This document shows positions 22,821 through 29,981 of a DNA stretch of 29,981 nt, piece after piece. The notes under the pieces are model-generated. The model did no database searches. It saw nothing but the letters and a program-made list of their open reading frames with translations, and was not told the origin of the DNA. The translations under genes were made by a program, and so were the position numbers. Origin of the DNA: an uncultured Clostridia bacterium (GTDB lineage Bacteria > Bacillota > Clostridia > Oscillospirales > CAG-272); contig CAJGCT010000019.1 of the NCBI GenBank assembly GCA_904501985.1, positions 1 to 29,981 on the forward strand. Reading direction: 5' to 3'. How positions within the stretch are numbered: position 1 is the first letter of the stretch; each line of letters begins with the position of its first letter.

Positions 22821-23681
22821 ATGGCAAAGTTTGTGCTCAGCGCATTTGCTGATGAATATTCAAGTGTGTTTGACAAGCAGCTTGAAGGTCTTAAGAAGCA
22901 CGGCATAGGCTATATGGAGATTCGCGGTGTTGACGGAAAGAATATTTCTGCACTTACCGAGAAAGAAATGTACGCTGTAAAGGCTAAGCTTGATGCTGCC
23001 GGCATTAAAGTGTCCTCTATCGGTTCACCTATCGGTAAGATCAAGATCGGCGACGATTTTGAGGCTCATCTCAAAACCTTCAAGAACTGCCTTAAGGCAG
23101 CAAATATTCTCGATACTGACAGGATGAGAATTTTCAGCTTTTACATGGCTGACGGTCAGAGCCGCGAGGAAGCACGTCCTCAGGTTATGGCACAGCTTAA
23201 GGTTATGCTGGAGCTTGCTAAAGAGGCAGGCGTTATGCTCTGCCACGAAAACGAGAAGGGCATCTACGGCGAATCTGCCGCTTGCTGCCTTGATATTCAC
23301 AAAGAATTTGACGGCGAGATCAAGCTGATATTTGACCCTGCAAACTTCGTGATGGACTACCATGAATCCTATCCCGAAGCATACGGGATGCTTGGCGATA
23401 AGATTTATTATATGCATATCAAGGATGCAAACGAGGAGCGCTGCATATGCCCCGCAGGAATGGGTATTGGCGGTATTCCGCAGATTCTTGCGGATCTTGA
23501 CAAAAAGCGCGACGGTGAGATCATACTTACCCTTGAGCCTCATCTCATGGTGTTTGAGGGCTTCAATGATCTTGAAGCAGGCGAAAAGACTAAGATGCCC
23601 AATACATACGCTACAAGCGAGGAGTCTTTCGCTGCTGCGGTAAATGCACTTAAGGGCATTATCGCCGATATACAGAAATAA
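22821..23681 (+). CDS. Sugar phosphate isomerase/epimerase-like TIM-barrel protein (second of two)
   Basis: A 286-residue TIM-barrel protein of the same superfamily as its upstream neighbour but clearly different in sequence. The four expected metal ligands can be placed as E143 (CHENEKG), D172 (FDPANF), H199 (MHIKDA) and E239 (LEPH), so it looks catalytically intact. The strong AGGAGG ribosome binding site lies 8 nt before ATG 22821. It ends shortly before a terminator-like hairpin, so it closes the two-gene unit. The substrate is unknown; tagatose/psicose epimerases and hydroxypyruvate isomerases are among its relatives. Confidence 0.88.
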   Translation: MAKFVLSAFADEYSSVFDKQLEGLKKHGIGYMEIRGVDGKNISALTEKEMYAVKAKLDAAGIKVSSIGSPIGKIKIGDDFEAHLKTFKNCLKAANILDTDRMRIFSFYMADGQSREEARPQVMAQLKVMLELAKEAGVMLCHENEKGIYGESAACCLDIHKEFDGEIKLIFDPANFVMDYHESYPEAYGMLGDKIYYMHIKDANEERCICPAGMGIGGIPQILADLDKKRDGEIILTLEPHLMVFEGFNDLEAGEKTKMPNTYATSEESFAAAVNALKGIIADIQK

Positions 23682-23694
23682 ATAATAGCCATCT

Positions 23695-23726
23695 GTGCTG
23701 CCACATTCATGTGACGGCACTTTTGG
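23695..23726 (+). terminator. Probable terminator of the isomerase pair
   Basis: GTGCTGCCACA (23695-23705) and TGTGACGGCAC (23710-23720) pair with one mismatch and one G-T pair around a TTCA loop, followed by TTTT. Confidence 0.7.
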
Positions 23727-23786
23727 CATTGAGTGCGAGTTGTAAAAAACGATTAAATTAACATTTCTTTTGGGAGGATCAAACCT

Positions 23787-25265
23787 ATGTCAAAACTGAA
23801 AATGCTTGCCATTGACCTTGGTGCGTCCAGCGGACGCGGTATTGTGGGAAGCTTCGACGGAGAGAAGATATCGCTTGAGGTGAATCACCGTTTCCCCAGC
23901 GAACCTGTGACGGTTGCCGGCACATTCACTTGGGATGTCCTGCGCATTTTTCATGAGATAAAAAATTCTATCAGAAAGTGTGCGCTCTCTGAGAATAAGG
24001 ATATAAAATCCATCGGTATTGACACATGGGGCGTGGACTTCGGCTTTATCGACAAAAAGGGTAAGCTGATGGCAAATCCCGTACACTACCGTGACAGCCG
24101 TACAGACGGCATTATTGACTACTGCGACAAATTTATCAAGAAGGAAGAGCTTTACGGCATTACAGGCTTGCAATTTCTTGATTTCAACACAATATATCAG
24201 CTTGCCGCTTCTATGCGCGATGAGCCGGTATATGTGAATAACGCAGACAAAATGCTGTTTATCCCCGACCTGCTTAACTACTTCTTAACAGGCGAAAAGC
24301 TTGCTGAATATACAATAGCCTCAACAGGTGCAATACTTGATGCTAAAGGGCGTTGTATATCCAAAGAGCTTCTTTCAAGGTTCGGTATTCCCGAAAGCCT
24401 TTTTGCACCCATTGTACAGCCGGGCAACAGAATCGGCAAAATCCTTCCGGAGATACTTGAGGATGTGGGCGACATTACAGCCGATGTTGTAAATGTTGCG
24501 GCACACGATACCGCAAGCGCAGTGCTTGCTGTTCCGGCAAAGAGTGATGATTTTATCTTCCTAAGCTCCGGCACATGGTCTATTATGGGCTCAGAGGTTA
24601 AAGAACCCATAATATCAGATGCTTCGTTCAAGTACAATTTCACAAACGAAGGCGGCATCGAGAACACTATCCGATTCAGTAAGAACATCACCGGTCTGTG
24701 GCTCAAGGAAGAATCCAAGCGTCAGTGGGCACGTGAGGGTAAGGATTATACTCACGATCAGCTTTCCGATATGGCGCTTGCTTCAAAGCCCTTCCAGAGC
24801 CTTATCGATCCCGATGACGCGCTGTTTGCAACTCCCGGCAATCTCCCCCGCAGAATTGCGGAATACTGCAAGAACACAAATCAGCACATTCCCGAAAACG
24901 AGGGCGAGATCATGCGCTGCATCTTCGAGTCTCTCGCGCTTCGCTACAAGTACACCGCAAACTGTATCGATGAACTCAAGGGCAGCAAGACTCCCTTCGT
25001 GAACATCGTCGGCGGCGGTACAAGAGAGACACTTCTCAACCAGTTTGCCGCAGATGCTTGCGGACGTCCCGTAATCACCGGTCCCGTTGAGGCTACCGCT
25101 ATGGGTAACCTTGCGGCCCAGGCTATCGCGGCAGGCGAGATCAAGGACGTTAAGGAAGCACGCGAGGTTATCGCAAACTCCACCGAGCTCGGTCAGTACG
25201 AGCCGAAGAACACCGCGGATTGGGATGCGGCATACGAGCGTTTCTTAAAGCTTATTGAAAAATAA
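23787..25265 (+). CDS. rhaB: L-rhamnulokinase
   Basis: A 492-residue FGGY-family sugar kinase that phosphorylates L-rhamnulose to L-rhamnulose 1-phosphate. The N-terminal phosphate loop is AIDLGASSGRG (8-17). GIDTWGVDFG (77-86) and the substrate segment NPVHYRDSRT (97-106) are typical of RhaB. The catalytic base is D241 in AAHDTAS, and SGTWS (261-265) and GGGTRE in the second domain bind ATP. The start ATG 23787 lies 9 nt after GGGAGG. Isoleucine codon use changes sharply near 24615: ATA is 10 of 29 before it and 0 of 15 after. This hints at a mosaic gene. L-rhamnose isomerase lies 3 kb downstream, supporting the assignment. Confidence 0.94.
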   Translation: MSKLKMLAIDLGASSGRGIVGSFDGEKISLEVNHRFPSEPVTVAGTFTWDVLRIFHEIKNSIRKCALSENKDIKSIGIDTWGVDFGFIDKKGKLMANPVHYRDSRTDGIIDYCDKFIKKEELYGITGLQFLDFNTIYQLAASMRDEPVYVNNADKMLFIPDLLNYFLTGEKLAEYTIASTGAILDAKGRCISKELLSRFGIPESLFAPIVQPGNRIGKILPEILEDVGDITADVVNVAAHDTASAVLAVPAKSDDFIFLSSGTWSIMGSEVKEPIISDASFKYNFTNEGGIENTIRFSKNITGLWLKEESKRQWAREGKDYTHDQLSDMALASKPFQSLIDPDDALFATPGNLPRRIAEYCKNTNQHIPENEGEIMRCIFESLALRYKYTANCIDELKGSKTPFVNIVGGGTRETLLNQFAADACGRPVITGPVEATAMGNLAAQAIAAGEIKDVKEAREVIANSTELGQYEPKNTADWDAAYERFLKLIEK

Positions 25266-25317
25266 CATAATAGATAGTGTAAGTTAAGCTATGAAAAACG
25301 TCACCTGTCCACATACT

Positions 25318-26136
25318 TTACAGCTTTATATAACTGGTGGGTGATACGCCGAAGTGTGCTTTGAAGCAGCGGGTAAAATAGTTTGCGTCGGGAAAGCCGC
25401 ACTCTGTGGCGATGCTGCTGATGCTTGATTTGCCGGTTCTTAATTTATCACGAGCAACTTCTAAACGATATATTTTTAAATAAGTCATAGGCGGCAGCCC
25501 AGTGGACTGCTTGAATTTCCGGCAAAAATGCGCCGGTGTATAGCCGAACCTTTTACATAACATTGTTACGCTTATATCCTCAGCAAAATTTTCTTCAAAA
25601 TAATCAATAACCTTTTGAGGAAAATTATTGATCGGATGGGTATTGAGCTTCAAAAGCTCGTTTTCAAAAAGTATGCCGAGTAATTTGTAGATTTCCGCAG
25701 TCGCCTCCAAAGAATCCGGCTTACCTGAATCGCATATCCTGTCCATACACGAAATCGCGGCGGGATTTGAGGTAACACTGTTGAATACTGCTCTTCCGTC
25801 AAATATAGCAGGCAGAATATTCTTGCAAACCTCCGTGCTGTTATAAAAAGAGCGCACATCAAACATAAGCACATCGTATTCTACCTCGGTATTGGAAGAG
25901 TGACCGATATGCAATGCTTTAGGCGGTATGATTATTATTTCCCCCGCAGCTGCTTCAACCGTGTTGTTTCCAAGCTCCACACCAATAGTCCCTCGTTTTA
26001 CCCGCAAAAATTCCATACTGTCGTGCCAGTGAAGTCGGAAGCAGCAGCGGTTGGAGGGGATATTAAAGCGAAGCACCTTGGTAGCAGATCCGCTGTATTC
26101 AACAGCTGGCGTTTCCAGAAGTTCTTTTTTCATCAT
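25318..26136 (-). CDS. AraC family transcriptional regulator
   Basis: A 272-residue regulator. The N-terminal cupin-like sensing domain has HWHDSMEFLRVKRG and the GEIIIIPPKALHIG turn. The C-terminal AraC DNA-binding domain spans about the last 100 residues, with two helix-turn-helix units: ISVTMLCKRFGYTPAHFCRKF and ISSIATECGFPDANYFTRCF. It ends in FGVSPTSYIKL. The start is ATG 26136 or the adjacent ATG 26133, both served by GGGAG at 26141-26145; the longer TTG start at 26154 is rejected. It sits between rhaB (convergent) and the GH3-rhaA genes (divergent), the natural place for a rhamnose-responsive activator. That role is inferred from position. Confidence 0.9.
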   Translation of the reverse strand: MMKKELLETPAVEYSGSATKVLRFNIPSNRCCFRLHWHDSMEFLRVKRGTIGVELGNNTVEAAAGEIIIIPPKALHIGHSSNTEVEYDVLMFDVRSFYNSTEVCKNILPAIFDGRAVFNSVTSNPAAISCMDRICDSGKPDSLEATAEIYKLLGILFENELLKLNTHPINNFPQKVIDYFEENFAEDISVTMLCKRFGYTPAHFCRKFKQSTGLPPMTYLKIYRLEVARDKLRTGKSSISSIATECGFPDANYFTRCFKAHFGVSPTSYIKL

Positions 26137-26202
26137 TTTTCTCCCAAATATCAAAATTGTGCTAAAAAACGGTAGTTTTATACTATGAAAATGATTATTT
26201 CT

Positions 26203-26231
26203 ATGGTATCATAAACTTGACTGATTGTCAA
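26203..26231 (-). promoter_or_regulatory. Probable araC promoter with palindrome TTGAC-N5-GTCAA
   Basis: Read on the minus strand: TTGACA (26226-26231), a 17-bp spacer and TACCAT (26203-26208) with an upstream TG. The -35 box is one arm of a perfect inverted repeat TTGAC-TGATT-GTCAA (26217-26231), which could be a regulator site acting on both divergent units. Confidence 0.45.
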
Positions 26232-26292
26232 TATGAATAATTGAACTATGCAAGTTTTTGTTATGTAAGTGTAAGAAATGGGAGAGTAAAAT

Positions 26293-26645
26293 TTGACTTA
26301 ACCAAAAAGCATTGATGCGAACGTAAACGATTCTGCATCCTATGATTTTGCGTGTACCGACGAGGCAATCGCAATTCTCTCTGCGGAGTGGATAAGGATG
26401 GAAAGGCAATGGCGGTTGTTACGCACTACTCAAACAATGACGAAACCCCGGCTGTGGATATAACAGTAGATTTTGGCAGAGAGGGTACATACGAAATCTA
26501 CTGGGTAGATAAGGACCACGACGGCGAGCTTGTGGCCACTACCTCAGAGCTTACATTCAATATGCCGGTGCATAGCTTTATATTAATTAAAAGAAATTTA
26601 TTTAAAGTGAGGACAAGATTATGTTACTTGATATCAATTCCATGA
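26293..26645 (+). pseudogene. Remnant of a glycosidase-like gene (C-terminal fragment)
   Basis: From about 26385 a good protein-like frame reads GVDKDGKAMAVVTHYSNNDE ... TYEIYWVDKDHDGELVATTSELTFNMPVHSFILIK. This looks like the C-terminal beta-sandwich of a glycoside hydrolase (possibly GH39-like, from memory). The frame has no ribosome binding site or suitable start and is closed upstream by a stop at 26343. Just before it, GGGAGAG and a TTG codon (26293) are followed at once by TAA, then an open stretch in another frame (IDANVNDSASYDFACTDEA). The simplest reading is an internally deleted gene that kept its two ends. It runs into the start of the GH3 gene. Confidence 0.6.
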
Positions 26646-28192
26646 CGATTGAGCAAAAGCTCGGAATGGTGTTCTGCGCAAGGCGGTTCGTTGACAGAGA
26701 TCAGGACAGTATTGAGTTTACCATAGAGCTTATAAAGAAGCGTGCACTCGGATGCGTGCAGTTTCCGCCCGAAAGACAGGACTTTATAGACCGTGTGCTT
26801 GCCGAGGCGGACTATCCCATACTTGTTTTCTGCGATACCGAGCAAGGTTATCCGGCGTCAAAGCTTCCGCAAGTACCGGCTCTGTCCCTTGCGGCGTGCA
26901 GTGAGTCGAAGTATTACGGTGCATTCGCAAGGTGTATGGCTGACGATGCTAGAAAGGCGGGCTTCAACGGCACATGGGGTCCTGTTATCGACGTTCTCCA
27001 AGGCGACGGTCCTATTATCGTTTCGAGAGTGTTTTCTGACGATCCTCTAAAGGTTGCCGAGTGTTCGGCTTTGATTTCCGAGGAGTGCAAAAAGAGCGGA
27101 TATCTCAGCACAGGAAAGCATTATCCCGGCAGCGGCGGAGAACGGTTTGACACGCATATGACCGAGGGAGCCTGTGAGATGTCACGTGAGGAGATTGAGG
27201 AGAGATATATAGCTCCTTATGTGTACCTTATGGAACGTGATCTGCTTCCTTGCATAATGACATCACATATCGTATATCCCGCGATAGATCCCGAGTATCC
27301 TGCATCTCTGTCGAAGAAATGTATTGATATTCTCAGAAATAAAGGCTTCGATGGCATAAGCTTCACCGATTCCTTTGCAATGATGGGCGTTCTTCAGAAA
27401 TTCGGCGAGGAAAACATCTACGGAATGGCTGTTGCCGCGGGAAATGACATCATACTGCCCAATTACCGCACGCCCACAAGAGAAGTTTTCGCGATGATCA
27501 AAAAGAATTTCGAGGACGGCGCATTTTCCATGGAGCGGCTTGACGAAGCTGTCAGACGTGTGCTTACGGCGATGGAGTTTGCCGAGAAGAACAAGGTCAA
27601 CGCGAATCCCGCCACCGAGGAAGACAAGGCTTTGCTTTACGATATCGCAAGGGATTGCATCACGGCTGTTTGTGACGACGGAGTGAGTGCAAAGCTTACA
27701 GGCAACGACAGCGACAGACTTTTCGTTATCGTAACCGAGAACAACTACGTTGAGGAAGAACCGAATCCGGAGATATCCTTCGCAAGATGGTATGATCCCA
27801 CAAAAATCGCCGAGAAGATACACGAGGAGTTCCCGAGCTCGGGTATTGCTTTTTTACCCGAATTCCCGGGATACAGAGACAACGACCGTGTGCTTACCGA
27901 GGCGACAGGGTATAAGGAGGTCGTCTTTATAACATTCTGCACCGCCGCAGCTTATCTCGGAACAGACGGTCTCACACGCCGTGTGGAGTCGGTCATCAAT
28001 TGTCTCATAAATTCGAAAAAGGTGTCGGCTGTGGTGCATTTCGGAAATCCGTATGCACTCACGCCTCTTGACCACGTTTCGAGAAAGATTTTCGGATATA
28101 ACATAACCGAATCCCAGCTTCATGCCATCGATGTTCTTGCCGGCAAGCTTGAAGCAAAGGGCAAGCTTCCGTTTGATATAGATTTTAACTAA
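26621..28192 (+). CDS. Glycoside hydrolase family 3 enzyme, beta-N-acetylhexosaminidase-like
   Basis: A 523-residue protein with no signal peptide, so probably cytoplasmic. The GH3 N-terminal TIM barrel (about 8-320) has the substrate motif KHYPGSGG (166-173), the acid/base dyad D177-x-H179 typical of NagZ-type members (FDTH), and the nucleophile D250 in SFTDSFAMMG. A smaller alpha/beta domain (about 330-523) follows, as in the two-domain Firmicutes NagZ. The usual second His in KHFPGHG is Ser here. NagZ-type enzymes remove beta-linked N-acetylhexosamine, but the specificity here is not proven. The start ATG 26621 follows GTGAGG by about 8 nt. rhaA starts 14 bp after the stop, so the genes are likely cotranscribed. 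Confidence 0.85.
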   Translation: MLLDINSMTIEQKLGMVFCARRFVDRDQDSIEFTIELIKKRALGCVQFPPERQDFIDRVLAEADYPILVFCDTEQGYPASKLPQVPALSLAACSESKYYGAFARCMADDARKAGFNGTWGPVIDVLQGDGPIIVSRVFSDDPLKVAECSALISEECKKSGYLSTGKHYPGSGGERFDTHMTEGACEMSREEIEERYIAPYVYLMERDLLPCIMTSHIVYPAIDPEYPASLSKKCIDILRNKGFDGISFTDSFAMMGVLQKFGEENIYGMAVAAGNDIILPNYRTPTREVFAMIKKNFEDGAFSMERLDEAVRRVLTAMEFAEKNKVNANPATEEDKALLYDIARDCITAVCDDGVSAKLTGNDSDRLFVIVTENNYVEEEPNPEISFARWYDPTKIAEKIHEEFPSSGIAFLPEFPGYRDNDRVLTEATGYKEVVFITFCTAAAYLGTDGLTRRVESVINCLINSKKVSAVVHFGNPYALTPLDHVSRKIFGYNITESQLHAIDVLAGKLEAKGKLPFDIDFN

Positions 28193-28206
28193 AAAAGGAA
28201 TTGTAT

Positions 28207-29457
28207 ATGAGTACACAAAAAGCATATGAGCTTGCAAAAGAACTGTACGCTTCCATCGGCGTTGATACAGACAAGGCGATTGCAAGACTTAAAGAAATTC
28301 CCGTTTCCATGCATTGCTGGCAGGGGGATGATGTACGCGGCTTTGAGAATCCCGACGGAGATCTGACCGGCGGCATCCAGACTACAGGTAACTATCCCGG
28401 AAGAGCAACGACCATTGATGAGCTTCGCGCGGATTATTCGAAGGCAACATCACTGATTCCCGGTAAAAAGCGCATAAATCTTCACGCGATCTATCTTGAT
28501 TCCAACGGTGAGAAGGTTGATCGCGATAAGATAGAGCCGAAGCATTTTACCTCTTGGGTTCAGTGGGCAAAGGAGCAGAAAATAGGTATGGATTTCAACT
28601 CCAGCTGTTTCTCTCATCCCCTCAGTGCCGACGGATTTACACTTTCCCACCATGATGATGCGATACGCGCATTCTGGGTAGAGCATTCCATTCGCTCCCG
28701 TGAGATCGCAGAATATATCGGTAAAGAAATGGGTGAGCCTGCGGTTACAAACCATTGGATTCCCGACGGCTTCAAGGATATTCCCGTTGACCGTTACGGT
28801 TACCGTGAGCGTCTTATTGATTCCTACGACAAGATTTTCAAGAATCAGAAGCGCGAATACAATCTCAATGCGGTTGAGTCCAAGGTGTTCGGCATAGGCG
28901 CGGAATCCTGCACTATTACTTCTCTTGAAATGTGCATGGGATATGCCATTAAGAATAACCTTCTGCTTACACTTGATACAGGTCATTTCCATCCTACAGA
29001 GGTTGTTTCCGATAAGATTTCATCCGCTCTGCTGTTCCTTGACGACATTCTTCTTCACGTGTCTCGCCCTGTTCGTTGGGACTCTGATCATGTTGTAATC
29101 TTTGACGATGAGCTGAAAGCAATCGCGCAGGAGATCACACGCCGTAATTTTGACCGCCGTGTACATATCGGTCTCGATTTCTTTGATGCGTCCATCAACC
29201 GCATCGCGGCATGGGTCATCGGTACGAGAAATATGCAGAAGGCACTTATGTACGCACTGCTTGAGCCGTCTGAGAAGCTCATACAGCTTGAGCTTGAGGG
29301 CGATTATACCTCTCGCCTGGCGCTTCTTGAGGAGCTTAAATCCTATCCGTTTGCGGCTGTATGGGATTACTACTGCGAATCCGAGGGCGTGCCCGTGCGT
29401 GACGGGTGGCTTCGCGAGGTTAAGCAGTACGAAAAAGACGTGCTGGCTAAGAGATAA
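28207..29457 (+). CDS. rhaA: L-rhamnose isomerase
   Basis: A 416-residue metal-dependent TIM-barrel enzyme that converts L-rhamnose to L-rhamnulose. Clear RhaA segments are VSMHCWQGDDV (33-43), FTSWVQWAKEQKIGMDFNSS (114-133), NHWIPDG (182-188), LDTGHFHPTE (256-265) and RWDSDHVV (290-297), which hold the metal ligands and active-site residues. Length fits the family (about 415-420). ATG 28207 is preferred over TTG 28201 because AAAGGAA lies at 28194-28200. It forms the first step of the pathway, with RhaB doing the second. A perfect terminator follows. No rhamnulose-1-phosphate aldolase (rhaD) or mutarotase is in the window. Confidence 0.96.
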   Translation: MSTQKAYELAKELYASIGVDTDKAIARLKEIPVSMHCWQGDDVRGFENPDGDLTGGIQTTGNYPGRATTIDELRADYSKATSLIPGKKRINLHAIYLDSNGEKVDRDKIEPKHFTSWVQWAKEQKIGMDFNSSCFSHPLSADGFTLSHHDDAIRAFWVEHSIRSREIAEYIGKEMGEPAVTNHWIPDGFKDIPVDRYGYRERLIDSYDKIFKNQKREYNLNAVESKVFGIGAESCTITSLEMCMGYAIKNNLLLTLDTGHFHPTEVVSDKISSALLFLDDILLHVSRPVRWDSDHVVIFDDELKAIAQEITRRNFDRRVHIGLDFFDASINRIAAWVIGTRNMQKALMYALLEPSEKLIQLELEGDYTSRLALLEELKSYPFAAVWDYYCESEGVPVRDGWLREVKQYEKDVLAKR

Positions 29458-29479
29458 GATAAAAGTATTGAAAATGACG

Positions 29480-29521
29480 GCGCACAAGTCCGAGAAACGG
29501 ACTTGTGCGCTCCTGTTTTTT
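29480..29521 (+). terminator. Terminator after rhaA
   Basis: GCGCACAAGTCCG (29480-29492) and CGGACTTGTGCGC (29498-29510) form a perfect 13-bp stem with an AGAAA loop. A TCCTG spacer and TTTTTTT follow. Confidence 0.93.
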
Positions 29522-29592
29522 TGCCTTGGTGCGTTTTACATGTTTTTTCTTTACACATAGTGCTCATAAAACGCATACGATTGCGGTTTTAC

Positions 29593-29621
29593 TTGACAAT
29601 TTTCCCTCGTTGTGATACAAT
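29593..29621 (+). promoter_or_regulatory. Promoter of the 64-residue Cys4 protein gene
   Basis: TTGACA (29593-29598), a 17-bp spacer and TACAAT (29616-29621) with an upstream TGA (extended -10). The start codon is 40 bases downstream. Confidence 0.82.
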
Positions 29622-29660
29622 GATGGTATCATAGCTTGATTGTTTGAAAGGAAGCCGTAT

Positions 29661-29855
29661 ATGAAGAAAAATTCGGATATTCCGCGCGTGTGTGAATTCT
29701 GCCGTTATGCAAGCGAGATAAAAGCAACCGGAGATATGCTGTGCTCTTACCGTGGGGCGGTTGACAAGGAGTATGTGTGCCGTAAGTTCGTTTATGACCC
29801 CCTTAAACGTGTTCCGCGCCCTCTTCCGGAGATTATTTCTCTTGAGGAGATATGA
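29661..29855 (+). CDS. Small four-cysteine protein of unknown function
   Basis: A 64-residue protein with CEFC (11-14), C28 and C40 arranged as a possible small zinc-binding fold (C-x2-C-x13-C-x11-C). After the last cysteine comes RKFVYDPLKRVPRPLPEI, a basic proline-rich tail. I recall similar short proteins in many gut Clostridia, annotated as hypothetical; no function is known to me. The start ATG 29661 lies about 7 nt after GAAAGGAAG; a TTG at 29640 is too close to any such site. It has its own strong promoter and is bounded by the rhaA terminator and an insertion sequence. Confidence 0.8.
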   Translation: MKKNSDIPRVCEFCRYASEIKATGDMLCSYRGAVDKEYVCRKFVYDPLKRVPRPLPEIISLEEI

Positions 29856-29925
29856 TCTCACAAAAACACTGTTGCCGATGCGTGCAATGACATCGGCTGA
29901 AATAAAAATATACTCCCCGATTTTG

Positions 29926-29981
29926 ATATGCACCCCAAAAGTTAGACACTTTTGGAGGTGCATATTTTTATGGACAAAAAG
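29926..29981 (+). mobile_element. Left end of an IS3-family-like insertion sequence (cut by window edge)
   Basis: The terminal segment TGCACCCCAAAAGTTAGACA resembles the ends of IS3/IS150-group elements. It is followed by CTTTTGGAGGTGCA and an ATG at 29970 opening MDKK, the usual start of the OrfA helix-turn-helix protein. GGAGGTG lies 9 nt before that ATG. The right end and the transposase body are outside the window, so family and exact left boundary are inferred. Confidence 0.65.

Noticed and set aside
23025..23729. 234-codon minus-strand frame opposite the second isomerase
   Set aside because: The opposite strand encodes a protein with intact metal ligands and a strong ribosome binding site; this frame has neither support.
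29874..29897. Hairpin GCCGATG...CATCGGC after the four-cysteine gene as a terminator
   Set aside because: The stem is only 7 bp, the loop is 10 nt and the following bases (TGAAATAAAA) are not a T-run.

Overview
This window looks like the chromosome of a spore-forming, low-to-mid GC Gram-positive bacterium of the Clostridia, probably an uncultured gut member of the Oscillospirales/Eubacteriales type. The reasons are strong AGGAGG-type ribosome binding sites, textbook sigma-A promoters with 17-bp spacers, the sporulation genes ylbJ, yqfC and yqfD, a DUF951 protein, and the Firmicutes order yqfC-yqfD-phoH-ybeY-era-recO. The taxonomic call is inference; no rRNA or other marker allows a finer placement. 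No tRNA, rRNA or CRISPR array was recognised.

Layout. 1-2640: 3' end of leuS, ribosomal protein S21 (rpsU) as its own promoter-to-terminator unit, and a lone Gfo/Idh/MocA dehydrogenase. 2644-6939 (minus strand): a DUF951-yfhO pair and a solitary mannitol-1-phosphate dehydrogenase with its own promoter and terminator. 7080-10830: two adjacent ABC exporter half-transporters that form a typical asymmetric heterodimer. 10848-11880: an ArsR-type repressor and an SdpI-like membrane protein, arranged like sdpRI of Bacillus. 11900-12314: a compact locus with a perfect promoter but no convincing ORF (candidate ~100-nt RNA), facing a 68-residue unknown gene across a shared terminator. 12461-14094: a divergent RadC-like protein that overlaps ylbJ tail to tail.

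14181-21819 is a long plus-strand housekeeping run: yqfC, yqfD, phoH, ybeY, era, recO and mutS2, then a small lipoprotein. The genes overlap or nearly touch, and era has its own promoter. The pgpH, dgkA and cdd genes found in the Bacillus version of this cluster are absent.

22002-29457 is a sugar catabolism region. It holds two TIM-barrel sugar isomerase/epimerase-like enzymes, L-rhamnulokinase (rhaB), an AraC regulator, a decayed glycosidase-like remnant, a GH3 beta-N-acetylhexosaminidase-like enzyme, and L-rhamnose isomerase (rhaA). RhaA and RhaB give L-rhamnose -> L-rhamnulose -> L-rhamnulose-1-phosphate; no aldolase or transporter is in view. The window ends with a 64-residue four-cysteine protein behind a strong promoter and the left end of what looks like an IS3-family insertion sequence.
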